NCBI GenBank assembly: GCA_040216555.1
Contig: JAVJOW010000008.1
Location: 186,001-250,000, forward strand
Direction of reading: 5' to 3'
DNA: 64,000 bases
Source: Arenibacter sp040216555
GTDB lineage: Bacteria > Bacteroidota > Bacteroidia > Flavobacteriales > Flavobacteriaceae
In this document: positions 8,297 through 17,904 of the stretch, one piece after another
Numbering within the stretch: the first letter of the stretch is position 1
Layout: every line of letters starts with the position of its first letter
Translations under genes and position numbers: made by a program
The notes under the pieces: generated by a model
The model's database searches: none
What the model saw: only the letters and a program-made list of their open reading frames with translations
Told to the model about the DNA's origin: nothing

Positions 8297-11200
8297 ATGA
8301 AGCCAAATTACATACGGTTTTTTGTAAACTACGTCTTACTTATTTCTTGGCTTTCTGTTCAATCCCAAAAACAGGTAACCTTTCGTCCCTTGTCCGTAAA
8401 AGACGGCTTATCGCAAAATTCAGCAATTTCAATAACCCAAGACCGTACTGGATTTTTATGGATTGCAACACAGGACGGTTTAAACAAATATGACGGCAGA
8501 AGTTTTGAAAAGTACAAGCAGTACTTCAAGGATATTACCAATCCAACTTACAGTAAATTAGGAAAGGTCTTTGTTGATAGCAACGACGAACTATGGATTA
8601 TTCCCATATCGCAAATACCCCACAAATTAAATAAGGACAACAACACCTTTGAACCCCTGAACGAAATAGTAGATGCCAGTTCCATCTTTGAAGACCAACA
8701 AAAAAACATTTGGTTCGGAAGTTTTTCAACGGGGCTCTATAAACTATCCTTCCAAACCAAAAAAATAGAGCATATTTTTGGCCCCGATAAAGTAAGTGGC
8801 ATAAACGCCATCACCCAAGATCCCTCCGGTAATCTTTGGCTCAGTTGCGAAAAATATATTGTAGAAATAGACCCGCAACAGTCTGAAAATATTATTTATC
8901 ATTATCCCGATGGCAATAAAAATTCTATTTCCAATTATAGCTTTGTCCTCTTTGACCATGAAAATAATCAATGGGTAGGCACCTTTGGGGAAGGTGTTTG
9001 GTACAGGGAACCCAAGGACACCCTGTTTAAGCGTCCGGATATTTTTATTGAAGATTTAAAAAATAGCCTAAATTCCATTTATGTGCTCAGCATGTTACTG
9101 GATACCAAAAATCAGTTGTGGATAGGCACCTATGGTGACGGACTTTTTAAAGTTGACATAGCACAGAGCCAGTTAAACCAATATTTACCGGAAAAGCACA
9201 ATCCCAAAACCATTCAGTACAAGGATATCCTGAGTATTTACGAGGACCATACGGGTACCATTTGGTTTGGGACCGATGGTGCTGGCCTAAATTATTATGA
9301 CCCCCTCCTGGAAAAATTCAACTCCGTAATCAACTTTCAAACACCGGAGAACATAAATATAGATGTAGTACGATCCATAACCTTGGATGCGCAAAACAAT
9401 GTTTGGATAGGAACAAGTGGCAAAGGCCTAACCAGGTTTTCGCCCAAAAAAAATGAATGGTATACCTTTCAGACAGATAACAAAAAGGGGCTAAGATCCA
9501 ATAGAATCATGAGCCTGCTCAGCGATAATGATGGGGATCTTTGGATCGGCACTCAAGAGGGAGGGCTACATATTATGGATGCCAATGAGAATATAATTGA
9601 ATATCCAAGCCTGAAAAATCTGGAAAATGTTACTGTCTGGTGCTTACAGAATGACGCCGACGACCATAAATGGGTAGGTACCAGGGAATGTGGACTATTT
9701 AAGGTCAATAAAAAAAAGGGCATCCTAAAATCGTTTCAGAAAAATGACGCCGGCGACGGACTTCCTTCCAACAATATTAGGGCAATTGCCCAGGAAGCTG
9801 GGCAGTTTATATGGGTAGGTACCCAGGACGACGGTATTTGCAAGATAGACCTTAAAACCAACGAAATTAAAATCTATAAACATGAGCCCGGAAATGTTAA
9901 TTCCTTGGCCAGCAATCAGATAAAATCCCTGTATTACAACAATAAGGGAATCCTGTGGATCGGCACCAATGGCAATGGTCTGTGTGCCTTTGATATTGTA
10001 AATGAGCAATTCTATAACTATACCGTAAAAGAAGGGCTGGCCAATGATGTGGTTTATGCCACTCTGCCTGATGAACAAAATAATCTATGGCTAAGTTCCA
10101 ATAGGGGCATCACCAAATTTTACGTACCCGAAAAACTGGATTCCACTCCAAAAATTGTCAATTATACCAATTATGACGGACTCGCCACCGAATTCAATAC
10201 CGGGGCATATTTTAAGGCCAGAAATGGTAACTTATATTTTGGGGGATTGGAAGGCTATTATTGGTTTAATCCTTCGGATATTGAAATAAGTAATGTGCTT
10301 CCAAAAACGGTAATCACCAGGTTTGAAGTTTTTAACACGGCAAAACCGCTGATCCCCAATGTAAAGCTCAACTACAAAGAAAACACGGTGGCCTTTTCAT
10401 TTGCCAGTTTACAGTTCTCCCTTCCCATTAAAAATCAGTATCAATTTAAACTTGAGGGCTACGATGCAGATTGGACCTTATCCGGTAACGAGAACAGTGC
10501 AAGATATACCAACTTGCCACCTGGCAACTACACGTTTAAGGTTATATCCAGTAATTATGACGGGGTTTGGAACAACAAGGAGGATTCCTATAACTTTATT
10601 ATCAATAAACCCTGGTACCTGACGAATATCGCAATTCTCGTGTACTTGTTATTCTTTTTTAACACCCTTTATTTTATATATCAATATTTTAAATGGAGGT
10701 GGAATATGAAACTGCAATTAAAATTTGAACGCCAGGAAACCATTAGATTTAAAGAATTAAACGACTTTAAAGCAACATTATATTCCAATATTGCCCACGA
10801 ATTCAGGACACCTCTGACCCTTATAAAAGGTCCTATAAAAAAGCAGTTGGAGAACGAACTAAAGCCAGATCTAAAAAAAGACCTGATATTGGTGGATAAA
10901 AATACCAAAAGGCTTCTTGATTTGGTGAATCAAATGATGGAACTGAATAAATTGGACACCGGTTCCTTAAAACTGAATCCAGAAAAAATACATTTGGCAG
11001 GCTTTATCCTGTCGTTATTGGAACCCTTCGAATACCTGGCCAAAAACCACAATCTGTTTTTTTTCCACAGCTTAGGCCCTATGCCCTTGACCTTATTTGA
11101 TCCGGATATTATGGAAAAGATTGTTGGCAATCTCTTGGGAAATGCCATTAAGTATACCTCAAAGGGTGGTACTATAGACTTTAAGGCCGTGGTAACCGAA

Positions 11201-12250
11201 ACCAATCACTTAATAATAAATGTATCCAATGATATAGACAACATTGTAGAGGAAGATACCAATAAGCTATTTGAAAGATTCTTCCAGGCCAGTCAAACCA
11301 ATGAAGGCACAGGAATTGGACTATCCTTGGTCAAGGAATTGGTTGAACATCTTCAAGGTACCGTCATTGCATCATATTCCGATGACCACAAGAGAATAAC
11401 TTTTGAATTAGAAATTCCCGTCCTTTTGGTCGATGATGATGAGATTGATGATGAAGCGGCTACACCAACAAAGGAAGCAGTAACCATCACCAAAAAATCA
11501 AATGAAGTGCAACCTCTAATTTTATTGGTGGAAGACAATGTATCCCTTTTAAATTTTATGTCTTCCCTTTTGGAGGATGAATACAAGATCATTACTGCAA
11601 AAAATGGAGAGGAAGGGGTGCAAACTGCCCTCAAAAAAATTCCGGATCTCATAATCACGGATCTTATGATGCCCAAACTAAACGGGATAGAACTTTGTAG
11701 CCAATTAAAGAATGATGAAAAAACTTCCCATATCCCGATTATAATGTTAACCGGAAAAACCGGTCCTGAAAACGAAATTGCCGGTTTGCAAAGTGGTGTA
11801 GAGGAATACATGACAAAACCATTCAACCCAAAGACCTTTCAAATAAGAATAGAAAATATTTTAACGACCAGAAAAAAACTCAGGGCACACTACAACAAGA
11901 AGAATGTTTTTAAGCCCAAGGACATTGCTTTTACCTCTACCGATGAGAAATTCTTAACAAAGGTCGAAGGCATCCTGAACGACTATCTACAGGATACTAG
12001 TTTTTCTGCCGAAAAATTCAGCCAACTTCTGGGAATGAGCCGAATGCAGTTGCATAGAAAATTAATTGCCCTGACCGGACATAACACTACCGCATTTATA
12101 CGCCTGGAAAGATTAAAACAGGCCGAAAAACTTCTTGAAAAATCTGGGTTGACCGTGGCTGAAGTTGCTTATACTACAGGATTTAACAGTCCTTCGTATT
12201 TTATAAAATGCTATAAAAAAACCTTCGGAAAAACCCCTACCGCCTCCTAA
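8297..12250 (+). CDS. Hybrid two-component system sensor/regulator (HTCS)
   Basis: A 1317 aa one-protein signalling system. In order: a signal peptide or anchor (residues 1-22); a periplasmic two-component-regulator propeller of repeated blades such as WIGTYGDGLFK and WIGTNGNGLC (about 30-660); a Y_Y_Y domain (about 690-760, ending YTNLPPGNYTFKV); one membrane helix (about 775-795); a HisKA domain with the phospho-accepting His834 in NIAHEFRTPLT; an HATPase with NLLGNAIKYT; a receiver with Asp1122 in ITDLMMP; and a C-terminal AraC HTH ending GFNSPSYFIKCYKKTFG. HTCS proteins usually sense a glycan fragment and switch on nearby utilisation genes. Here the following genes are exported proteins of unknown role 137 bp downstream, and the sugar operon lies upstream, so its target is open. 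Confidence 0.95.
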   Translation: MKPNYIRFFVNYVLLISWLSVQSQKQVTFRPLSVKDGLSQNSAISITQDRTGFLWIATQDGLNKYDGRSFEKYKQYFKDITNPTYSKLGKVFVDSNDELWIIPISQIPHKLNKDNNTFEPLNEIVDASSIFEDQQKNIWFGSFSTGLYKLSFQTKKIEHIFGPDKVSGINAITQDPSGNLWLSCEKYIVEIDPQQSENIIYHYPDGNKNSISNYSFVLFDHENNQWVGTFGEGVWYREPKDTLFKRPDIFIEDLKNSLNSIYVLSMLLDTKNQLWIGTYGDGLFKVDIAQSQLNQYLPEKHNPKTIQYKDILSIYEDHTGTIWFGTDGAGLNYYDPLLEKFNSVINFQTPENINIDVVRSITLDAQNNVWIGTSGKGLTRFSPKKNEWYTFQTDNKKGLRSNRIMSLLSDNDGDLWIGTQEGGLHIMDANENIIEYPSLKNLENVTVWCLQNDADDHKWVGTRECGLFKVNKKKGILKSFQKNDAGDGLPSNNIRAIAQEAGQFIWVGTQDDGICKIDLKTNEIKIYKHEPGNVNSLASNQIKSLYYNNKGILWIGTNGNGLCAFDIVNEQFYNYTVKEGLANDVVYATLPDEQNNLWLSSNRGITKFYVPEKLDSTPKIVNYTNYDGLATEFNTGAYFKARNGNLYFGGLEGYYWFNPSDIEISNVLPKTVITRFEVFNTAKPLIPNVKLNYKENTVAFSFASLQFSLPIKNQYQFKLEGYDADWTLSGNENSARYTNLPPGNYTFKVISSNYDGVWNNKEDSYNFIINKPWYLTNIAILVYLLFFFNTLYFIYQYFKWRWNMKLQLKFERQETIRFKELNDFKATLYSNIAHEFRTPLTLIKGPIKKQLENELKPDLKKDLILVDKNTKRLLDLVNQMMELNKLDTGSLKLNPEKIHLAGFILSLLEPFEYLAKNHNLFFFHSLGPMPLTLFDPDIMEKIVGNLLGNAIKYTSKGGTIDFKAVVTETNHLIINVSNDIDNIVEEDTNKLFERFFQASQTNEGTGIGLSLVKELVEHLQGTVIASYSDDHKRITFELEIPVLLVDDDEIDDEAATPTKEAVTITKKSNEVQPLILLVEDNVSLLNFMSSLLEDEYKIITAKNGEEGVQTALKKIPDLIITDLMMPKLNGIELCSQLKNDEKTSHIPIIMLTGKTGPENEIAGLQSGVEEYMTKPFNPKTFQIRIENILTTRKKLRAHYNKKNVFKPKDIAFTSTDEKFLTKVEGILNDYLQDTSFSAEKFSQLLGMSRMQLHRKLIALTGHNTTAFIRLERLKQAEKLLEKSGLTVAEVAYTTGFNSPSYFIKCYKKTFGKTPTAS

Positions 12251-12387
12251 ATATAATGGGTGTAACCCCACAAAGAGTTACATCTGTATCATCTTCTGTT
12301 ACATCTGATATGCCTTTTTTCATTTACATACTAGACATTTGATTCAACGAATAATAGATCAAATTTCAATCTTCTAAATAGTGTGTA

Positions 12388-13734
12388 ATGAAAATAATAA
12401 GCTTAGGTGCCAGGTTATCTATTTTTCTATTCCTTTTTTGTATTGGAACGGGAATATGCCATGCCCAATTCCTTAAAAAATTAGGACAACGGGCAGAAAA
12501 TGCAGCCGAAAACGCAGTCCTTAGAAAATCCGAACAAAAAGTTACGCGTGAAACCGAAAAAGCTATGGACACCATTTTGGATGGTAATAAAGGTACCCAG
12601 CAAAAAAAGAATACCAAGTCCCAGAAGAAACAGAACGATACCGATTCCTCTGTAGAAAGGGATGATGAGCAAACACAAAAAAAAGCAGGGTCCAATACCA
12701 ATGTAAAAAAACAAAATGAATTTGGGGTCTATAGCAATTTTACCTTTATACCAGGAAACAAGCTTCTCTTTTACGATGATTTTGCCACCGACGCCTTGGG
12801 CGATTTCCCTGCAAATTGGGAAACGGGCGGATCTGGTGAAGTAGTAAACACCAATACCTCCGAAGGCAAGTGGCTTTCTATAGTTAGACGATCCGGGTAT
12901 TTGCCTAGCATGGAGAGAACGCTCCCCGAGAATTACACCATTGAATTTGATTTGACCAACAATGGTTATGGTCCAGCACAATCGAGCAGTAAACTACATT
13001 TTGTATTCATGACCAAAAAGGCTTATTCCAGTGGCAGTGGTGGTACTTTGGCCGAAGTAGAAATTCTACTTTCCAAAAATGGTTTTAATGTAAGTAGTGT
13101 ATCCAATTTTGGAGGTGAAGTTGATGTTAAGATTGGTAGTACCATAAATAGGAATATAACGGAGTATCTGAATAATACCGTTCATATTTCCATTGCCGTA
13201 AACAAAAAAAGGCTGAGAATGTGGGTGAACGAGGAAAAAATGGTGGATTCTCCAAATTTAATACAGGCGAACATTGGTAAGTATTTTATAATTCAAGCCA
13301 TGGATGTGTTACCTGAGCAAGGTCATTTTGTGGGCATCTCCAACTTCAAAATTGCGGAGTCTACCGAAGACCTGCGTTCCCTACTCTTAAAAAACGGGAA
13401 ATTCAGTACTACAGGAATTTATTTTGACACTGCAGCTTCAACCGTAAAAAAAGAATCTTACGGAATACTATTGGATATCGCCAATATGCTCCGCGATAAC
13501 AACGACATCAACCTACAAATAGTTGGGCATACCGATAACCAAGGTGAAGAAAACTATAACCAGTCGCTCTCAGAAAAAAGGGCAGCCTCCGTAAGGCAAC
13601 TACTGATAGAAGAGTTTGGGATAGGGGAAGCCCGATTGCAATTTATAGGCAAGGGCGAAACAGAAGCCGTAGATGATAATACCACAGAAAAAGGCAGGGC
13701 CAATAATAGAAGAGTAGAATTTATAAAACTTTAA
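12388..13734 (+). CDS. OmpA-family outer-membrane/peptidoglycan protein with a lectin-like middle domain
   Basis: A 448 aa exported protein. The signal peptide ends near GICHAQF. A charged, Gln/Lys-rich stretch (about 30-110) is followed by a beta-rich region that begins KLLFYDDFATDALGDFPANW (about 125-320), resembling concanavalin/laminin-G-type domains. The last 110 residues form an OmpA C-terminal domain: YFDTAAS, VGHTDNQGEENYNQSLSEKR, IGKGETEA and NRRVEFIKL. That domain normally binds peptidoglycan. It is the first gene of a ten-gene run on the plus strand and starts 137 bp after the HTCS gene. The lectin-like reading is inference. Confidence 0.82.
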   Translation: MKIISLGARLSIFLFLFCIGTGICHAQFLKKLGQRAENAAENAVLRKSEQKVTRETEKAMDTILDGNKGTQQKKNTKSQKKQNDTDSSVERDDEQTQKKAGSNTNVKKQNEFGVYSNFTFIPGNKLLFYDDFATDALGDFPANWETGGSGEVVNTNTSEGKWLSIVRRSGYLPSMERTLPENYTIEFDLTNNGYGPAQSSSKLHFVFMTKKAYSSGSGGTLAEVEILLSKNGFNVSSVSNFGGEVDVKIGSTINRNITEYLNNTVHISIAVNKKRLRMWVNEEKMVDSPNLIQANIGKYFIIQAMDVLPEQGHFVGISNFKIAESTEDLRSLLLKNGKFSTTGIYFDTAASTVKKESYGILLDIANMLRDNNDINLQIVGHTDNQGEENYNQSLSEKRAASVRQLLIEEFGIGEARLQFIGKGETEAVDDNTTEKGRANNRRVEFIKL

Positions 13735-13965
13735 AAGAGAACCCAATGGTCAAGAGCACTATAACTATAACTATTGATAAGAATACCTTTTCCTGTAGTT
13801 CAGTTGATAGCAAGCTGTACCCAATGAGTATGCCCTAAGCCACCAATATGTTGGTATGAAATATTTGCCAAAATTTAAAAAATGGCAAGGAATCAAGGCT
13901 GACCGATGGCACATATTATGTATAGTAAACCCAATTTTGTAACTAAAAATTAAATATAAACAATC

Positions 13966-14325
13966 ATGAAAAAACCTAAAAAAAAACCATTCACCCACAA
14001 GTTTAAAACTTTGTTCATTGCCAACGGTTTAGTTATGCTGACAGCTTTTGTTGGTTGCAGTAAAGACGATGGCATAGGGGCTGCCGGCTGTACCAATTGG
14101 TCGGAAAAATATCTTTCCCAAGCCGAAGCGTACTCCAGCGCCTCAGTAGCCTATAGCAATGACCCATCCGTCTCTAATTGCAATAAATTAAAAACAGAAG
14201 GTTTAAACTATGTAAAAGCACTTGAGGGAATATTAAAATGTGTCCCAACCGTTAACCTGGCTGGCTATAATGCGGATATAAGTGAATTAAAAGCAGAGAT
14301 CAACAACACTGCATGTGATGAATAA
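13966..14325 (+). CDS. Small lipoprotein, function unknown
   Basis: A 119 aa protein with a Lys-rich start, a hydrophobic segment and the lipobox-like LTAFVGCSKDD, so Cys at about residue 36 is probably lipidated. The mature part contains three more Cys residues (AGCTNWSE, SNCNKL, ILKCVP) and a fourth near the end (NTACDE), which could form disulfides. I do not recognise the family. It lies 17 bp before the DUF4870-like gene. The 231 bp before it hold no gene and probably hold a promoter. Confidence 0.7.
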   Translation: MKKPKKKPFTHKFKTLFIANGLVMLTAFVGCSKDDGIGAAGCTNWSEKYLSQAEAYSSASVAYSNDPSVSNCNKLKTEGLNYVKALEGILKCVPTVNLAGYNADISELKAEINNTACDE

Positions 14326-14342
14326 TTATAAAAACTACTAAA

Positions 14343-14687
14343 ATGGAAACAACAAACAACAAACCAGCTGTGGCAAATGAAGGGAAGAACACTGCCATAA
14401 TATCCTACATAACCATCATTGGCCTTATTATAGCCTTTGTAATGAACAATGACAAAAAGAATGCCTTTGCTTCTTACCATATTAAACAATCCTTGGGCTT
14501 GGCCTGTACGGGTCTTGCTTTAGGAGCCATTGGGATGATCCCCATATTGGGATGGATCATTAATATCCTTGGCATCTTTGTTCTCCTATATATGTGGATC
14601 ATGGGATTAATGAACGCTTTTAATGGCAAGGAAAGTCCAGTGCCCTTCTTAGGGGAAAAATTTATGGTATGGTTTAAGAACATTTAA
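14343..14687 (+). CDS. DUF4870 (Tic20-like) membrane protein
   Basis: A 114 aa inner-membrane protein with three or four hydrophobic segments: SYITIIGLIIAFVMN, a central LACTGLALGAIGMIPILGW, then ILGIFVLLYMWIMGLMNAF. The pattern of a short polar N-terminus, FASYHIKQSLGL and a Gly-rich core matches DUF4870-type proteins, which have no firm biochemical role. It sits between two lipoprotein genes in a same-strand run and may be their membrane partner, though many Flavobacteria carry it alone. Confidence 0.75.
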   Translation: METTNNKPAVANEGKNTAIISYITIIGLIIAFVMNNDKKNAFASYHIKQSLGLACTGLALGAIGMIPILGWIINILGIFVLLYMWIMGLMNAFNGKESPVPFLGEKFMVWFKNI

Positions 14688-14724
14688 AAAAGTTCATTTT
14701 AACCCTATCAAAAACTATTACGGC

Positions 14725-16788
14725 ATGCGTCTCCTATCCCTATTCACCTTAATGTTTATTTTGTTTTCGTGCAACGAAAGTCAAAAAGAAAAAACTGCTG
14801 CTGTCGACGAGGTTTTGGAGGATTTTTCCAAAATGCAGGATTCTGTTATTTTAAAAGGCTTTGCCATTCTCGATACCATTCCATTAAAACCGGTAGCTGA
14901 AATGGTTAAAGAACTCCGGCAAATTCCAGAACTGCAAGAAATAGGTATAGGTGAAGAATTGTTGAGTTTTAGACTTAAAAATGGGCCTACCATGTTGATA
15001 AAACTCAAAGAGTTTTCATCAGAAACTAAAGGAGGTACTGCAAGTATGGCAACACCTCCAATCATGGTTCTTAACAATTCCATGGCTGACAAAAATTTCG
15101 CCAATGTGGTAGGCTCACAAAGGGGTGAAAATCGACAAAATAAAAAAGCTTATGTGTTGGCTCCTTATGCATGGCAATTTGGGATAGCCGATGATCCTTT
15201 GATTCCAGTTAATAAATTGTCGGAATATCGCAATTATAAAGGAAGGATTACCTATAAAGCCAATAAAACAGAAAATGAACAGCATATTTCTTTTGAAGAT
15301 TATCTATCGTTTAACGATTATGATGTGGTGCATTTTAGCTCACATGCCAGAAAAACTTGTAAATTGTATGAAGGAGACACTAAGCCTTCCAGTAATTGCC
15401 GCACATACATTTCATCAGGAATTAAATTCAAAAAAGAAGATCAACAACAATTAATTAATTTAATCAAGAGTAAAAACGTTAGGGGTATTGCATTGGAGTA
15501 CGGTGAATTGTTTTTTATACCCAAGTTTTTTTCAAACGCTTATCCTAAAGTAAACAACAAGCTGTTTATATTTAGCTCATGTGAATTAGGCCAGCAGGGC
15601 GACTTGCAAACCACTTTTAATAATATTTTGCAAAATGGACAGCTCTTTTATTGGCAAAATATCATTCATCCCCTAGACGCCTATAAAGCCTTTAACAGTT
15701 TGTACGATAGGATGCTTCAATTTGGGGAATCTGCTCCAACAGCATTTAAAGAAATGCCAGATTCCCTAAAAAACAATATTCCATTTTTGAAATATTTAAA
15801 AGAGGGTAGCGATACCGAACAGTCGTACAACTTCTTAAAAATGGCTACCCATGGTAATGCCATGCACATTATAGAACCGGTTAGTTTTATAGACCTAAAA
15901 ACAGGGGAAGAATTGCAGGAAGGAGTTGTCTACCCTTTTGAGGGCATTCTGGAAGATGACCAACCGGAAGAGGCCAGTTTTACCATGGAATTTTTGGGAT
16001 ACACGGTGCAAGAAATGGAAGACAAAGGCATGGGTTTTTCATTAAAAGTAGATGGCAATACGGTATTGGACCATATTCCCTTTGTTCCCGATACCGACCC
16101 CAACGACGATATAGAAGTAAAAGGGGGCAAAAACGAAAAAACCACTTTGGTCACCTTTAAAGGCGTAAACCTGAAAAAAGACCTGAAAAAAAACAGCTCG
16201 GTAAAACTGGAAGCCCTTTTTCATTTTAGTGCGGAAAATTACGGCTATCAAATGATCCATGTATTAACTGGAATTTCGGATATGCGGATCGTCATGAAGG
16301 GGCCTGACGGGACCATCAATATGTTTTTTGATGCTGATAACTACGGACTTAAAATGACCCACCCTGCAGAAAACGCTACCCTTTATTCGGACGAGGAAGG
16401 ATTTATTTACATGAATGTCCCAGGGCAGGGTTGGATAAAAACCAAGATGGGCCAAATGGCCGCTATGATTGCCAATGTGGTACCAATGAATATGGATTTT
16501 CTGGCCTTGGAACCTACCAAAGGATCCGTAATGCATAAAATTGCGGCATTCGCTGGAGACATCACCATTACCAAATTGGAAAACGAGCCAAGGGCTGAAA
16601 AAATAAGTGGTGGTATTGCTAGTGAAAAAACAGTTTTCATTGCCGATGGGCGGGTTACCATAACATTCGACGACCAAAAAAGACTTGAATCGTTGGTGGA
16701 AGGACCATCAAGCATACGCTATTATTATGAAGAACAGCAGATAACACTCCCCAATGCTCAAATATTGTCAATGCCTTCATTTCAATAG
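14725..16788 (+). CDS. Large lipoprotein with CHAT-like (caspase-fold) motifs
   Basis: A 687 aa exported lipoprotein; the signal ends FILFSCNESQ, with Cys at about residue 16. The middle third carries the two signature motifs of CHAT-type peptidases in the correct order and spacing. The first is DVVHFSSHARK, with His203 and His207. The second, about 80 residues later, is LFIFSSCELGQQGD, with Cys286. CHAT enzymes use the His of HFxxHG and the Cys of SACxTG. Here the Gly after His is Ala and the Thr is Leu, so activity is uncertain. The C-terminal half is beta-rich and unrecognised. Lipid anchoring of a CHAT-like protein outside the cytoplasm is unusual. The assignment rests on motifs, not on a profile search. 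Confidence 0.6.
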   Translation: MRLLSLFTLMFILFSCNESQKEKTAAVDEVLEDFSKMQDSVILKGFAILDTIPLKPVAEMVKELRQIPELQEIGIGEELLSFRLKNGPTMLIKLKEFSSETKGGTASMATPPIMVLNNSMADKNFANVVGSQRGENRQNKKAYVLAPYAWQFGIADDPLIPVNKLSEYRNYKGRITYKANKTENEQHISFEDYLSFNDYDVVHFSSHARKTCKLYEGDTKPSSNCRTYISSGIKFKKEDQQQLINLIKSKNVRGIALEYGELFFIPKFFSNAYPKVNNKLFIFSSCELGQQGDLQTTFNNILQNGQLFYWQNIIHPLDAYKAFNSLYDRMLQFGESAPTAFKEMPDSLKNNIPFLKYLKEGSDTEQSYNFLKMATHGNAMHIIEPVSFIDLKTGEELQEGVVYPFEGILEDDQPEEASFTMEFLGYTVQEMEDKGMGFSLKVDGNTVLDHIPFVPDTDPNDDIEVKGGKNEKTTLVTFKGVNLKKDLKKNSSVKLEALFHFSAENYGYQMIHVLTGISDMRIVMKGPDGTINMFFDADNYGLKMTHPAENATLYSDEEGFIYMNVPGQGWIKTKMGQMAAMIANVVPMNMDFLALEPTKGSVMHKIAAFAGDITITKLENEPRAEKISGGIASEKTVFIADGRVTITFDDQKRLESLVEGPSSIRYYYEEQQITLPNAQILSMPSFQ

Positions 16789-16903
16789 TTGAAATCTAAA
16801 GAAATAGTATAAAAAAGGCAGTGTTGATATCCGTATCTGCCCCCTCGTTTGAAATGTCTGCTGGCTAAATGAAAGATAAAAAAGTACTAATAATTACTAA
16901 ATC

Positions 16904-17302
16904 ATGCAAACGCAATTTATAATACTATTGGCAGTCTTACTATTTTCCAGGAACATGAACGGGCAAATGAATTTTTCCAACCTTGATGCCGACGGAAATT
17001 TTCCTAGGATAGAGATCAATAATGACGATACTACCCTATTTGCAAAAATTGGAGAAAAAACCAAACCGTGGTTACATTGGAACGAAGTACCCAAAAACAT
17101 TGAAAGTGGCAATGGCCGATCCACCTTTAAAATGACCGTTTACAACAATGACGGGATAGCCAACAGAACTTTTGAAATATCCTACACCATTCCCTATGGC
17201 CAAAACCATGCCGACCCTACGGCTAATATTAAGGCCACCTATATATACAGGGATAAAAGACCCAATAAGGTATTGGAAGAACATTTTAAATTAATACCAT
17301 AA
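16904..17302 (+). CDS. Small secreted protein, function unknown
   Basis: A 132 aa protein with an N-terminal hydrophobic signal (IILLAVLLFS, ending near NMNGQMN). The mature part is beta-rich (FPRIEINNDDTTLFAKIG, RTFEISYTIPYG, IKATYIYRDKR) with no Cys and no motif that I recognise. It follows the CHAT-like lipoprotein by 115 bp and precedes a lipoprotein by 12 bp, so it probably belongs to the same transcription unit. Confidence 0.65.
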   Translation: MQTQFIILLAVLLFSRNMNGQMNFSNLDADGNFPRIEINNDDTTLFAKIGEKTKPWLHWNEVPKNIESGNGRSTFKMTVYNNDGIANRTFEISYTIPYGQNHADPTANIKATYIYRDKRPNKVLEEHFKLIP

Positions 17303-17314
17303 TAAACTAGACTT

Positions 17315-17899
17315 ATGAAAACCAATGTATTTTATTTATTGATCATTCTATTTCTTGGCGCTTGTCAAGAGAGCCCTAAAACAGAAAAAAAAGAGGCTGA
17401 AGAGCCACCTGTTACCGCTGCCGTAGAAATGGCCAAGACGAATGAGAGTATCAAAGAGGCTCAGAAAGCCCTTAAAAAAATACCCCCCTTAAGTAGCGAA
17501 GAACTACTACCCTATTTGCCTAAAATGGTAAATGGTCATAAAATGGCAAACCAATATGCGTACCCAGGTGGGGGACAAATGGCTACCGGGAGCTATGGCC
17601 CTGCAGACAATCAGTACAACTTTTCCATTGAAGATGGCGCTGGTACAAAAGCCATAGTAAAAAACTTTGCAGTCAGCTTTAAAATGAGGTTCAAAGGGCC
17701 CCAGGATACGGAATACATTTTTTTGGAACGTGACGGCTACGAGACCATTGCCTTTTTACAACCTAAAATCAGTAGGAACCAAATATCTTTTATCTACAAC
17801 AACAGGTTCAGGCTAAGCTTGGAGGGTCCGGATAAAGCCGATGACCTCTGGTCCTATATCGACTTTGAAAACCTTAAAAAATTAGATCAACTAAAATAA
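17315..17899 (+). CDS. Lipoprotein, paralog A of a tandem pair
   Basis: A 194 aa lipoprotein with signal LIILFLGACQESPKTE (Cys at about residue 16) and a Glu/Lys-rich linker. The mature domain shares an order of short motifs with the next protein: LSSEELLPYLPK, MATGSYG, a central strand region, YNNRFRLSLEGPDKADDLWSYIDFENLK. The family is unknown. The two genes are 5 bp apart and almost certainly arose by tandem duplication followed by strong divergence. The domain looks like an all-beta binding module, but no ligand can be inferred. Confidence 0.7.
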   Translation: MKTNVFYLLIILFLGACQESPKTEKKEAEEPPVTAAVEMAKTNESIKEAQKALKKIPPLSSEELLPYLPKMVNGHKMANQYAYPGGGQMATGSYGPADNQYNFSIEDGAGTKAIVKNFAVSFKMRFKGPQDTEYIFLERDGYETIAFLQPKISRNQISFIYNNRFRLSLEGPDKADDLWSYIDFENLKKLDQLK

Positions 17900-17904
17900 A
17901 AATT

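Noticed and set aside
11353..11826. 157-codon open frame on the minus strand inside the hybrid sensor gene
   Set aside because: It lies wholly antisense to a well-supported coding region and shows no family motif.
12481..12981. 166-codon minus-strand frame inside the OmpA-family gene
   Set aside because: Antisense shadow of a gene with clear signal peptide and OmpA domain; its hydrophobic look comes from the complementary codons.
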